Assembly (NCBI RefSeq): GCF_023856365.1
Contig: NW_026042780.1
Coordinates: 35,034 to 99,033 of the forward strand
From: Brienomyrus brachyistius
Lineage: Eukaryota; Chordata; Actinopteri; Osteoglossiformes; Mormyridae
Reading direction: 5' to 3'
DNA length: 64,000 bases
Of this stretch, positions 9,776 to 20,220 are shown piece after piece. The notes under the pieces are model-generated. The model did no database searches, was not told the origin of the DNA, and was given only the letters and a program-made list of their open reading frames with translations. Both the position numbers and the translations under genes were made by a program. Each line of letters opens with the position of its first letter. The first letter of the stretch is position 1.

Positions 9776-10538
9776 CGGGACTCCACTCCAACAACCGCTG
9801 CAAACACCGCGCCTCCCTGAGAGCCATCACCCATCAGCTCATCAGCCACTGCAACCAACTGCAAAGACCTCCCTCTTTCCTGCATCCAAGTAAACCAACT
9901 TCCTTTCCTTTCTAACAACCTAAACTGTCCTATTCACCTGCTATATTCCTTTAGGTTTATATTCCTACAAACTGCTTGCTTTGCAGAACAGTTTTTCCCT
10001 TTTTAGGTTAATCATTTTAAATCTGGTCACTGCATTTTCATGATTACATCGTTTGTGTCTTTTCCGTTATTTCATGTTTATTGTTTGTTAGGTATAATGT
10101 CTGTCTTATGTTAGTTGTAGGAATAAATGTATGTCTTTTTACACAACTTCAGCCTCCGTCATTGAGTGCTCACAATAGTCCCTGCCTCTGCGATCTGCCT
10201 ACTACGCTCTGAAACCTCAAACTCGCCTGAAATATCGCGAGACTCTCTCTCATTGGCCGTGAGGGGAGCTTCGCTACCGATCGTTTACATTACCTGGTGA
10301 CCCAGCTCGCTGGACGAGCCTACTAACCCAAGTTATTAAGCGATACGGGTTATTAATGAATCCCATTTAAGTCTCACATTAACAGACTCACTGGGATTCG
10401 CATTTGAGTTTGGAGGAACCGACCATTCGGCATAACAATTGGTTACTAATCAGCATCAAATAATAATTAATTAAAAGTTAATTAATTTCAAAACATATTG
10501 GTGGAGATATTAAAATATACCTGAGCTAATAATTCCTA
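9776..10538 (+). mobile_element. LTR-retroelement fragment (3' end, LTR, primer-binding site), unit 1
   Basis: 763 bp absent from unit 3. It starts with a short coding-like stretch (LHSNNRCKHRASLRAITHQ). It continues with an AT-rich region holding an AATAAA (near 10121), then a segment ending gtttaca directly before ttacc and TGGTGACCC (10295-10303), a typical gypsy-type primer-binding site. The order internal-3'-end, LTR, PBS, leader is what a one-LTR circle or tandem element would give. The insertion is flanked by a 136-bp duplication of the host Ig exon instead of a 4-6 bp duplication. Confidence 0.5.
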
Positions 10539-10648
10539 CAGCTGTCAGATTGTTGATGGTCACAGTGAAGACTTGCTGGTCAGGATCATCTCTGACTCAC
10601 ACTTTACCCTCCAGTGGAGAGTCAGTGTGTACTATGGGAGTACATGAC
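10539..10648 (-). pseudogene. pIgR-like first Ig-V exon, truncated duplicate, unit 1
   Basis: Second copy of the 136-bp exon segment, cut after tacatgac by the deletion that also removed the L1 5' end. It carries a private cttgctgg for ctcgctgg. Confidence 0.7.
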
Positions 10649-10649
10649 T

Positions 10650-11013
10650 GGAGAGAGCTCATCGGATCGGCCAGAAGAATACGTCAAACACCGCTGCACC
10701 GAGGACAATGATCATGAAGTTCCTAAATTACAAGGATAAAATGACCGTGATAAGAGCTGCCAGGGCAAAGGGACAGATTCTTTTCAAGAACCGTCCGGTG
10801 AGATTTTATGAGGACCTGGCGACCGGTGTACACAGAAAACAGAAAGAGTTTAACGCCGTGAGACAACAGCTTCGCTCCATGGGGATCCGGTACGGCATGA
10901 TTCCTCCCGCGCGACTGATAGTGACATACAACGGAAAGTCTCGCATCTTTAACCAGCCAGGTGAAGCGGAGAATTTTGTGAAGGCTCTGAGGTCAGAAAG
11001 TGGACTGGGTTGA
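10650..11013 (+). pseudogene. L1 ORF1 protein, C-terminal remnant, unit 1
   Basis: In-frame sequence from LERAHRIGQ through IMKFLNYKDK, VRFYEDLATGVHRKQ and RLIVTYNGKSR to the stop. It holds the end of the RNA-recognition region and the C-terminal domain of the L1 ORF1 RNA chaperone, but the coiled coil is deleted. Any translation would have to begin at an internal ATG (10708). Confidence 0.85.
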
Positions 11014-11447
11014 GAATGTAATCATTGACATGCTGTGTGTTGGCATGAAGGAATAATTACTGAGCTTTAAGTTTTAAAAGAAGAGTGAAAGAGAAAGGCC
11101 AATTTGTTATATTTGTTTATCGGTCCAGAGGCTTACAGCTACTATTAGTAGCCTAATTTTCTTAATGTATCCAATAACGAGTTTTTCTGTTTATGTAGCG
11201 GGGTGGGGTAGGGGGGAAAGGTGTTTAGGCATAGTCGGTTGATCCTCACTTTTGGGTGGAACAACCTTTAGCTGTTAGACAGGTACCAGTATATATAGGG
11301 GGAGGGAAATGGGTACCAAAGTTCAAGTTAAAGGGGTATGTTCAATACTTATTGTTGTGGGTGTAGTTTTTGACATTCAGATGTTATTTGTTTCTCTATC
11401 CTTTAATATTTCAAATGTGTTGGGAAGCTCATTTAGTGCTGTGTGTT
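11014..11447. other. L1 inter-ORF spacer, unit 1
   Basis: Non-coding, with purine-rich gggggaaagg and gggggagggaaatggg runs; no start in frame with ORF2 before 11448. Unit 2 equivalent 39136-39569. Confidence 0.6.
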
Positions 11448-12065
11448 ATGTCTGGTGGAATAAGAATTAAAATTTCTTCTTGGAACTGCAGAGGACTACA
11501 AAAACTGGAGAAGGTAAAACAAGTAATGACTAGGGTGAAATCTATGCACTCTGATATCATGCTACTTCAGGAAACACACCTGTTGTCTAGTCAAGAGGCG
11601 AAGATTAGGAGGAGGTGGCAGGGCAGTATATATTCTGCACCCTTCACCTCTCAGGCAAGAGGTGTTATGATTTTGATCCACAAATCTATACCATTCCATG
11701 TGACAAGGGTTATTAAAGACAAGGCGGGGAGATATATTATTTTACAGGGCACACTTATTACGGAAAAAATAATCCTGATAAATATCTATGCTCCAAACAT
11801 TGACGACCCAAAGTTTTTTCATAATCTTTTTTTGACAGCATCATCTCTGTCTGGTAGCTTTATTATAGGAGGGGATTTTAATTGTACATTGAATCCAGAA
11901 TTGGATAGGAGCTCAGGTATTGATTTCTCGCATCCTAAAAGTAGACAAACTATTCAACATTTTATGAAAGAACTTGATCTGAGGGATATTTGGAGGGATA
12001 TGAACCCCAAGGTCTTAAAATACTCCTGCTACTCAAATACACTTTTTTTTTTTTTTTTTTTTTAG
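11448..12065 (+). pseudogene. L1 ORF2 endonuclease domain, unit 1 (truncated at T-tract)
   Basis: From ATG 11448: KISSWNCRGL, the metal-binding LLQETHL, RGVMILIHKSIPF, ILINIYAPN and FIIGGDFNCTLN are the ordered motifs of an APE-like endonuclease, which nicks target DNA for L1. After YSCYSNT the coding sequence runs into 21 consecutive T and stops. The expected continuation, including the final SDH catalytic motif (present as LISDHSPNS in another frame near 12118-12145), is out of frame. A few codons around the usual R-I-D-Y motif appear replaced by the T-tract. Confidence 0.85.
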
Positions 12066-12246
12066 TTTCTGGCAATATGAGGTACAAAATAAAGGATTGT
12101 CACTACGATAGCATTTTAATATCTGACCATTCGCCAAACTCATTAATATATGAAGGTTTAAGACTAAAAAGAGATCCCCCTAGATGGAGATTTAAACAAA
12201 AATAGACAATCAAATAAATATTTATTTTGAAACTAATACGGATTAA

Positions 12247-15216
12247 ACGTCACCCTGCACAAGGTGGGAAGCATTTAAGGCCTACGTAAGAGGTCAGATT
12301 ATTAGTTTTACAAGTTATAGAGCAAACCAAACTTATAAGAAAACAAAAAAGTTGGAGGCGGAGATTGAGCTGCTTGAGGGAGAATACTTTCAAACCTTTT
12401 GTCCAAGAGTCCATCAAAAGCTTTTATTACTAAGAACACAGTATAACGAACTTTCTGCTTCTAAAGCAGCCTCACATCTTTTGCGTCTTAAACAATCATT
12501 CTATGACCAAGGGGAAAAGCCCGGGAAATTATTAGCCTGGCGCCTCCGACAATTACAAAATGAGAAAAACATTACTTCAGTTGTAAACAGTGATGGACAG
12601 ATCATTGTTGACCCTCTAGGAATTAATGAAACTTTTAAGTTTTTTTTTTATGAAAAACTATACAGCTCAGACATAACACATATGGGACAAGAGCAAAATC
12701 TCTTCTTAGATACCCTTCAGATACCTAGCATTTCAGAACTAATAAGTGCAGACCTTAATACACCTATAACAAAGGAGGAAATATCTATAGCAATAGATCA
12801 TTTGAAAACAGGTAAAACCCCAGGCCCAGATGGGCTGCCGACAGAAATTTATAGGAAATTTAAAACTAAATTGCTGTCCCCTCTTTTTGACATGTTCGCG
12901 GATTCATTTGAGAAGGGAATCCTTCCGGCTTCATTAAGAGGAGCTCTGATAACTTTACTACCCAAACCAGGTAAACCGTGCAATAAATGTGGAAACCTAA
13001 GACCAATAAGTCTTCTTAATGTGGATTTAAAGATACTTTGTAAAATTTTGGCTCGAAGACTGGAGAGATTCTTACCTGATCTAATTCCCTGTGACCAGAA
13101 TGGGTTTATTGCAGGTAGACAGGGATTTCATAATGTGAGACGAGTGTTGGATATTCTTCATAATCAGGAAGGAAAAACAGACAATGCTTTACTATCACTG
13201 GATGCCAAAAAGGCCTTTGATAGAGTTGAGTGGCCCTACTTATTTGAAATATTAAAAAGATTTGGCTGTGGGGATAATTTCTGTCGGTGGATTAGACTTC
13301 TATATAATGAACCATATGCTGAAATACTGACAAATGGAATTATATCTAAACCATTTGAAATTAAACGGGGATGTAGGCAAGGGTGCCCTTTGTCCCCCTT
13401 ATTGTTTATTTTAGCAATTGAACCGTTTGCCATTGCGGTGCGGTCTCATAAAAACATAACTGGTTTATCAGTAAATCAACAGGAACATAGAATTGCTTTA
13501 TTTGCAGATGATGTCATCCTTTTTTTGGAAAAACTGAAAGATTCTATCCCAGCCTTGTTGGATTTATTACACACATTTGGACGGATATCAGGATATAAAG
13601 TGAACAAAGAAAAATCTTCATTAATGATACTTAACTCAGAAGAGAGAAGAAGTGCCGGAAATTCTTTCCAATTCAAAATGGTAGACTGTTTTACCTATCT
13701 CGGGATTAGGATAGTGCCATGTTTGAGAGACATTGTTGGAGCTAACTACACCCCTATGATAAATTCCATCATCTCATCTGTAGATAGATGGAAACCCTTG
13801 CCCTTGTCACTTATAGCAAGAATTAATGTTCTTAAACTAAACATAATGCCCAAACTTCTGTACTTGTTCCAGAACATTCCATTGTCACCTCCTGCTAATT
13901 TATTCTCACACCTGAAAAAAATGTTTGTACGTTTTTTGTGGAATAATAGACGACCGAGGCTGCGTTTATCACTCTTGTACTTACCGTATGAAAGAGGAGG
14001 CCTCAAATGTCCCAATCCACTTTGGTACTATTGGGCAGCTCAATTGAGGACTATGATGTATTATTTTACAGATAAATCCCTCCCGCCTTGGATGAATATT
14101 GAAAACTGCTCGGTACCTCTTCCCCTTCCCCAATACCTATATTCAGCAAAAGTCAAAATGTTGAAAAAAAAGACAAAAAATCCTATAGTCAGAAATATGA
14201 TTATAATCTGGTATCAGGTTAAGAAATATCTGGGTGAATCCACCTCTCTCGCACGCTTCAGCCCAATATGGGGTAATCATTTTTTCCCTCCAGGCAGAGC
14301 AGACCCTGGTTTTAGGAAGTGGGCTGACAAAGGTTTAAAGACAATAGGGGACCTCATGGGATCAGAGGATGAGACTTTGATGTCATTTGAGGAGTTGATT
14401 GCCAAGTATGATATTCCATGCAAACATCGATTTAAATATCTACAAATGAGAAACTTTATTGGATTATCTCAAAATCAATGCTTGTCAATCCCTCCGTTAT
14501 CCACATTGGAAACAGAAATGAAAAAAGATTGCTTTGGAAAGGGAATAATCTCCAAACTATATAATATATTAGTAGAGGGTTCCCCTGAATCTTCTTTAGG
14601 GAAACTTAATGCCTGGAGGGAAGACTTACAGGAGGACTTATCCTCCGAAGACTGGGAGGAGGCATGTGCTGAAGCACAAACACAAACTACCAGTACCCGT
14701 CTTAAAGTACTGCAATATAATTGGCTAATGAGGACATATGTGACTCCAGAAAAGCTTAATAAGTATAATGGTGATAGCCCAGACTTGTGTTTCAGGTGTG
14801 GAGAGGAGAAAGGGACATTCTTCCACTGTATCTGGGAATGCAATAAAGTACAATTGTTTTGGAAAGAGATCAAACAAGCTCTGGATACTATATTGGGTAT
14901 ACAATTAGATCTTGACCCTAAACTATTTATTTTAGGTTTATATCCTGATGGACATCTTATGTCTAGAAAGATAATTACCGCCATGGACTTATGTCTACTG
15001 TTAGCAAAAAGAGTCATAGCACTCTCATGGAGGAAGACCAGTAAACCAAAACTCATTAACTGGATAAAGGAACTGTCCACAACTTTACCTATGGAGAAAA
15101 TTACTTACATTGTCAAGGGAAAACTGTCACTTTTTCAAAACATTTGGGGTCCCTTTATGCAATATATGGAAAATGTGGATCTTAGTAGTATTGTGAATGA
15201 GGCAGATGAGATGTAA
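12247..15216 (+). CDS. L1 ORF2 reverse transcriptase with zinc knuckle, unit 1
   Basis: Uninterrupted frame of about 990 codons after the TAA at 12244-12246. No ATG occurs at its start (a TTG lies at 12352), because it is the downstream part of ORF2. RT motifs appear in order: KTPGPDGLPTEIY, LITLLPKPGK, LRPISLLNVDLKIL, NGFIAGR, LSLDAKKAFDRVEW, RGCRQGCPLSPLLF, the catalytic IALFADDVILF, and the GYKVNKEKS thumb start. A C-terminal CFRCG-x6-FHCIWEC zinc knuckle follows. All RT catalytic aspartates are present. In a complete L1 this domain copies element RNA at the nicked target. Here it is separated from the endonuclease by a frameshift, a small deletion and one stop, so an intact ORF2 protein is not expected. 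Confidence 0.9.
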   Translation, partial: TSPCTRWEAFKAYVRGQIISFTSYRANQTYKKTKKLEAEIELLEGEYFQTFCPRVHQKLLLLRTQYNELSASKAASHLLRLKQSFYDQGEKPGKLLAWRLRQLQNEKNITSVVNSDGQIIVDPLGINETFKFFFYEKLYSSDITHMGQEQNLFLDTLQIPSISELISADLNTPITKEEISIAIDHLKTGKTPGPDGLPTEIYRKFKTKLLSPLFDMFADSFEKGILPASLRGALITLLPKPGKPCNKCGNLRPISLLNVDLKILCKILARRLERFLPDLIPCDQNGFIAGRQGFHNVRRVLDILHNQEGKTDNALLSLDAKKAFDRVEWPYLFEILKRFGCGDNFCRWIRLLYNEPYAEILTNGIISKPFEIKRGCRQGCPLSPLLFILAIEPFAIAVRSHKNITGLSVNQQEHRIALFADDVILFLEKLKDSIPALLDLLHTFGRISGYKVNKEKSSLMILNSEERRSAGNSFQFKMVDCFTYLGIRIVPCLRDIVGANYTPMINSIISSVDRWKPLPLSLIARINVLKLNIMPKLLYLFQNIPLSPPANLFSHLKKMFVRFLWNNRRPRLRLSLLYLPYERGGLKCPNPLWYYWAAQLRTMMYYFTDKSLPPWMNIENCSVPLPLPQYLYSAKVKMLKKKTKNPIVRNMIIIWYQVKKYLGESTSLARFSPIWGNHFFPPGRADPGFRKWADKGLKTIGDLMGSEDETLMSFEELIAKYDIPCKHRFKYLQMRNFIGLSQNQCLSIPPLSTLETEMKKDCFGKGIISKLYNILVEGSPESSLGKLNAWREDLQEDLSSEDWEEACAEAQTQTTSTRLKVLQYNWLMRTYVTPEKLNKYNGDSPDLCFRCGEEKGTFFHCIWECNKVQLFWKEIKQALDTILGIQLDLDPKLFILGLYPDGHLMSRKIITAMDLCLLLAKRVIALSWRKTSKPKLINWIKELSTTLPMEKITYIVKGKLSLFQNIWGPFMQYMENVDLSSIVNEADEM

Positions 15217-15351
15217 TTGATGTCGGCCCTCTGCAGCTTCCTAAACTAAAAAAATTTGAGTTTGTAATTTTGAACAATACAGAACAGTACAATTGAGGTG
15301 GAGTTGAGCAACCCTTGGAAAATAGAGAAACTTATTTGTTGTTGGGGTTTT

Positions 15352-15382
<31 letters not shown>

Positions 15383-15638
15383 TTTTTTATGTTTTTTGGG
15401 GGTTTTTTTGGGCTTTGTGTTTTTCTTTTATTTGATTAAGTTATTATTTACAGGTCATATTTTGTACTTCCACCTAAATATTTTTCTATCATCTTTTAAA
15501 TGTCTGATTTGCAAGGAAGGTTGATTGATTGTTATACAATAATTTAGTTGCCTTGGATGCTCCTTTCGATGTGGAAGCACTCAAACTTCTGTAATTTCTG
15601 TATTTTTTTAAATTTTAATAAAGATATTGTTGGAAAAA
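15217..15638 (+). other. L1 3' UTR with (TTTA)n, unit 1
   Basis: Contains a (TTTA)n tract at about 15352-15382, G/T-rich runs, AATAAA and a 9-A tail. Unit 2 equivalent 43339-43768, with the TTTA tract two repeats longer. Confidence 0.75.
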
Positions 15639-15654
15639 AAAAGGCCTAGATGAG

Positions 15655-16860
15655 GTGAATGAATGGGCTTGTCACTGTGTGGGATGGCCACACCCCTTCA
15701 GTACTATGGCCTTATTTGTAAACATATCCAGTCCTGTGATACAGGCCCTCTCATATTCCCTCTATACATGCTTCCTTTGGGCTCTATTTGTGAACGTTAT
15801 TATGTAAAATATCATTGCTATGCTGGTGATACGCAGCTCTATCTGCCATTAAAACCTGGTGACTGCTGCTCTCTGGTGGCCCTTTCTAACTGTCTGGAGG
15901 ATATTAAGAACAGGACAGCAATGACTTTCGTCCAGATTAATGAAAACAAGACAGAGGTAATGAGTTTTGGTCACTGTTCATGATCTCAGAGAACAATTAG
16001 GGCCTCATTCAGAAAACTTCCAGTCACATACTAAAAATCTTGGTGTCATCTTTGATTCATCACTGAGTTTGATAAACAAATAAATGCTGTTGTGAAGGGG
16101 TGTTTCTGTCAGCTGAGTTCAATAGCCTGGCTTAAACCACACCTTTCAGCCAAAGACCTGGAGAGTTACTCCTGCTTTTATCCTGATTGGGTTACTGCCG
16201 TTCTCTGTACCCAGGTTTACCAGAAGCATCTTTATTCTGACTACACCTTGTTCAAAACGGTGCTACCAGGCTCTCAACAAAAAATAGACACCAAATTTCC
16301 CCTGTGTTGGCTGCATTGCATTGGCTACCTGTTAAGTTTTGAGAATTTCTGAGAATACAGTTTAAAGATTTCTTATTTCTTTCTAAGGCGATACATGGCA
16401 TAGGTCCCCAGTCCGTCTCGGAGCTAATTCAGCCTTACACCGCTTCTTATTAGATGCATCTCTGTACTGACCCTGCACACACAGGAACACATTTTATTTA
16501 TCTATTTAATCTGACTATTCTGCTTTGCACATCATGTATTTAACATTTATAGTGATTTTATATTTATTACTAGATTATTGTATAACTTTTGCACTGTTTT
16601 TTGAACTTGGTTGTTGCTTAGTCTTGTTTTTCCATGGAGCACCATTATACCAAAAAGAATTCCTTGTAGGGTCAACCTACTTGGCAATAAACCACAGTCT
16701 GATTCTGATTATTTTTTGTGTAACATTGTGTAACATTGGCCAATGTCTCTACTTTTACTATATATTTATATTATTTTGACCTACAGCACTTTGGCACAAC
16801 ATTGATTGTTTTTAAATGTGCTATAGAAATAAAAATAATTCAACTTGATATAGAAACATA
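15655..16860 (+). mobile_element. Rex1-type LINE, decayed RT to 3' tail, unit 1
   Basis: The translation GPLIFPLYMLPLGSI, YHCYAGDTQLYLPLKPGD, LSNCLEDIKNR and QINENKTEVM is diagnostic of the Rex1/Babar clade of CR1-like reverse transcriptases. Further motifs LGVIFDSSLS, CFCQLSSIAWLKPHLSAKDLE and ELIQPYTA occur in shifting frames. The RT catalytic YADD is YAGD (15819-15830). The 3' end is the typical cagcactttggcacaacatt ... gtgctatagaaataaaaat (16781-16835). Another LINE tail interrupts it (16440-16735). No endonuclease. Confidence 0.82.
16440..16735 (+). mobile_element. LINE 3' tail inserted in Rex1, unit 1
   Basis: A separate LINE tail with ttgcactgttttttgaactt, attccttgtagggtcaacct and acttggcaataaaccacag, ending in the short repeat ctgattctgatt, the usual 3' end of a CR1/L2-type teleost LINE. 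No coding. Unit 2 equivalent 44570-44865. Confidence 0.6.
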
Positions 16861-17343
16861 TTTCAAGTCATCCATCTTGCCGAGATGGGGGTTGCGCTGT
16901 GACCCCTGGTGGACAAATTATGCAGCAACAGCACTCATATCATGGTTGAAAGTTGTGTCTTCAGTCTCTCTGTTTCTTTTTAGTTATCATTAATTGGCCA
17001 TTATAAACCAAATGCTGATAGCGATTTATCACAGACTCCTGCATTAATGAATTAAAATATTCATGATGAATAAAGAAGATGAATTGGCGCCCCGCGTACA
17101 ATTGTAAATAGAAGGACCACGACAGGCACCCAACAAGCACCGAACCCAAATACACAGATGGGAAACACAATGTTGTCAGAAGCTGAACTGCGAAATGCAG
17201 ATGCAGTGATAGATTTACACAAACTAAATACACGTTAGGAGCGGACAGGGTATACACACAAGACATGGGCAAAGTGTAAAGTGAGGTAGACCTTCAACAG
17301 CACGTCAGTCCATTGCAGGGCAATGGAAGCTGGAGAAATGCCA
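16861..17343. other. Non-coding with deletion scar, unit 1
   Basis: Unit 2 has 247 extra bases here (45221-45467). The scar ggcgc|cccgcg at 17090/17091 has a 2-bp microhomology (gc). No coding sequence recognised. Unit 2 equivalent region 44991-45722. Confidence 0.6.
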
Positions 17344-17450
17344 TGTGAACAGCAGAAATGTGGTCATACAGGATGTGAGGGTGAGACTGTGTGCTGTATA
17401 CAGAGGGTCTGACCTCACGGCTTTGTTTCAGTCTTTAGTATTGTGATGAC
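17344..17450 (+). repeat. 115-bp module, third of three per unit, unit 1
   Basis: Reads gtcatacaggatgtgagggt ... tgtatacagagggtctgacc ... ggctttgtttcag, matching the module at 4487-4605 at about 85% by eye. No leader exon follows. Unit 2 equivalent 45735-45829. Confidence 0.55.
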
Positions 17451-17649
17451 ATTGTGATAGCCCAGTGATAACTATACTGGATGGGTGGTACCCCTTCAAA
17501 GAGCAAGGGGAGATGGGATACCATTGTGGTATGCAAGCAGGTCCTCAGGGTTGTCACACATGTTTTTCTGAGGTGTACACTGCTGGTTGCTTGAGCCCCT
17601 GGATGAGACACTGGTCAGTGCCCTGCAGAATCGCTGTGGGCAGTGTGAG

Positions 17650-18900
17650 GACTTCTGCCCTCTCAGTTAAACAATAGGTGCAGGGACTGAGTCAAATGAG
17701 TCTCTCTGCATCCTGCTTAATGATATCAAGGGGTTGTGTAGGCGTGTCTGTGCTCACATGGCTCTATCAGTACAGAGTGAACTGGCCAGGGATCAGTTTA
17801 TCTAGACACTTAACCCCAGATAGCTCACATTCAGACACAGCCAACCCCTCTGCGTCCCTAGACGAGGCCCTGGAACTGGCTTTGGAGAGAGAAATTGTGG
17901 GCAGCAAGGTGGCGGGGAACGAGGCGGGAGAAATCAACCAAGCTGTAAACGCCAAAGGGCTTGGAGGACCCAGGCCCTCAGGTTTACTTCCTGGAGGCAG
18001 ACTGCCTGTAGGCTGACAGGCAGCAGCACCCCCCCCCACCCCTCAATCCTCAGACAGTGTCCCAAGTTCACTGCCACCCAGGGTTCCGCCAAGGGCACGC
18101 ATAGCCGGGAAGATGTGGGCCAACAAGGTTAATTTCCGGAACTTCCTTGTTGACACCGGGGAGGTGGCCCTGCTGCCACCTGCTGCAGAGGTTGTGACTA
18201 CGGATTGGACTCACAGAGGCAACTTCTGTCACATACCCACCATAGTGATGTGAGTCGCATGTACTGCCCTAGTCCATACAGGTTCCACTGCAACCCTGGT
18301 GAGACCAGACACTGTCTAGAACTGACATTGGTGCAGGTGAGAACAATGACTGGTGACCTGGCCCCTTTAAGAGGGACGGGGTTGTTCCCTTTTGACATGG
18401 GGGGTTTAGTTGTGAATAGTAACTATGTGGATGGCTGACATGCTCGATCCCTCCATCCTGGGCCTGAATTTCCCCCGGAGCACGGCATGTGTGCTGGACT
18501 TTGGGCACAACATGCTGAGATTCCCTGCGGTCCATGTGTACAGTGGGGCCGCTGGCCCCGCAGCCTCTGCAGCTGACTGCCCACCCCTTACTGCCACTGG
18601 GCCTGTACCTCCACATCAGCTAGAGATCCCTTCCTCTGCTACAGTCACATGGGCCCCTGAGCCCACATGTGTCCCCTCCAGTGTAGCGCTGCAGCCTCAC
18701 TCACTTCACTGGAGTCTAACGGGGTTTATCAGAGCGACTTACCTGAAGCTGCCATTGGAGGAGCCCATGATGACCACACGGTTGCCCTTGTGCCACTGCA
18801 ATCCCACTGCCCTGGTCCTCTACCTCACACCATTGATCCCCTGCCCCACCCATACGGTTGTGTGCCTCTTCAGGTTTGCAGCCTCCTCCTGCACTGAGCG
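17650..18900 (+). mobile_element. Ty3/gypsy gag-protease fragment, unit 1
   Basis: Gag-like pieces SLCILLNDIKGLCRRV, SELARDQFI then stop, and SLDEALELALEREIV (17870-17910) match the late capsid region of gypsy gag. The retropepsin follows: FLVDTG with the catalytic Asp at 18152-18154, then TGDLAPLRGTGLFPF, then ILGLNFPRSTACVLDFG (18455-18505). Stops and frame changes lie between them. In LTR retrotransposons the protease cuts Gag-Pol. No RT, integrase or LTR is recognisable next to it. Confidence 0.65.
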
Positions 18901-19640
18901 GCCATTTCAGAAGTTTAATTATTTAATTATACAGTAATACACACGTTTCCAACCATTAAAAACATTATCCAGACTTAAAGTCACTTGAATAAAAATATTT
19001 AAAAACTTGTTAGCATTTCAATATAGTATCTGGTTGGACTGTGTACTTCCTCTTTGTTTACATGGTTAACATAACACTCACAGCACAAAGTATGCTGTCC
19101 TCAGCATTCGTATCTCCGCAACATTCCAAAGATCCATCATAGGCCTTTAGTCTAAAAACAAGCTAAAATGGTCACTGAGAACCTTTGCGTCCATTGATTT
19201 CCATCAGCTGTGTTTGGAAAGTTCGAAAGAATTTCTGAGGCTACTGAACAGAGCCAGGGTTGCCAGCTCTCACCCATTTGGTGTGACACTCACACCTTCA
19301 GACTCTCACGCTCACGCAAGAAATCTTATTAAATCTTAGGGCAAATCTATATTATTTCATTATAAACCTAAAATTCGCTATATCAAATGCACTGGGGTAC
19401 TTTGAAAACCCTGAAAACTATTTACAAGGTAATAAAACTGTTACGTACATGTAAATCTGTGTGCATACTTGTTTCAAACTGAAAATCTTATGCCAGCCAG
19501 CTAAACAAATTAGACAACCCTGCTACAGGCCTCTCTGTTCAGTTTTCGCTGAATGCTAAGGGTTCCCAGGCAAGCTACTGACCCTCCAAATTTCACAGAC
19601 CTCTCGGCCACCCAGTAATCTGTAGCTTTAGTGCTGAAAG
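18901..19640. other. Non-coding, AT-rich, unit 1
   Basis: No gene. A short stretch near 19258-19330 (gttgccagctctcacccatt, gtgacactcacacc) resembles a common fish interspersed sequence of unknown class. Unit 2 equivalent 47281-48019. Confidence 0.5.
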
Positions 19641-20205
19641 CCTGACAGTGAGTGTATCATGTGAGGCAGCTGTGGAAATACAGACTCTCGTCTGTGCCAC
19701 AAAAAACCTTCTACAGCGGCAATGTGGGATCTGTGCTCTCCGGGAGCATAACTGCTCGGTACGGCAGCTCCAGCTCTGAGGGCCGCCGAGTCCCGCTGAG
19801 GGTGATACGATGCGCCCAGAGAATCACCAGGACAGAACTGCCGCCCTGCATAAGTCCCCGGGGCCTTATGGCCGGGACTGAGAGGCCGAGGAGAAGCTTC
19901 TACCCCCGGCCAGTAGGATCATTAACATCACAGATTAAAAGCTAAAATATGCTATAACTACAATCTGTACTTTAAACATTTCTACATATTTTTTATACAT
20001 TTTCATCTTTACTTTTTATATACCTTTTATTGTTATATTTTCTTATTATCTTTCTGTAGTTTCAGTACTTCTTTTGTTAATTCACGTTGTTTAATTTTGA
20101 TGTCCTTTTACTAGTGTGTTTATTACACCGACTGGAGTAACGACAATTTCATTTCGCTGCCAGTGTACCACTACATTTGTACGACAAATAAAAATCTTGA
20201 ATTTA
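19641..20205 (+). mobile_element. L2/CR1-type LINE ORF2 C-terminus and 3' UTR, unit 1
   Basis: The 97-codon stretch reads KTFYSGNVGSVLSGSI, TARYGSSS, VIRCAQRITRTELPP and RRSFYPRPVG, the region after the RT in the same CR1/L2 family seen antisense near 2 kb. The middle part (the H-P-x-H and R-Y-R-S motifs) is deleted. A typical 3' UTR follows: ttttactagtgtgtttatta, gacaatttcatttcgctgcc and gtacgacaaataaaaatctt. Confidence 0.65.
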
Positions 20206-20220
20206 TTGTGTTACCCCCAT

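Larger units (their letters stand above)
10649..15638 (+). mobile_element. L1/Tx1-type LINE, 5' end deleted, unit 1
   Basis: Remains of an L1 with ORF1 C-terminus, endonuclease, reverse transcriptase, a 3' UTR with (TTTA)n, AATAAA (15618-15623) and an A-tail. The 3' target duplication aaaaggcctagatgag is at 15639-15654. The left junction lies inside ORF1, but unit 2 shows that this is a 1106-bp genomic deletion and not 5' truncation during retrotransposition. Confidence 0.92.

Noticed and set aside
10649..11013. Unit 1 L1 as a normally 5'-truncated insertion
   Set aside because: The unit 2 copy shows the missing 5' part and the exact flanks; the unit 1 left junction is internal to both, so it is a later deletion.
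14475..15080. 201-codon open frame on the minus strand (also 42597-43202)
   Set aside because: It lies wholly antisense to the L1 reverse transcriptase, which has clear catalytic motifs; the antisense frame has no motif and is a shadow.
18269..18616. 115-codon minus-strand frame
   Set aside because: Antisense to the gypsy protease region with its VDTG and ILGL motifs; no independent support.
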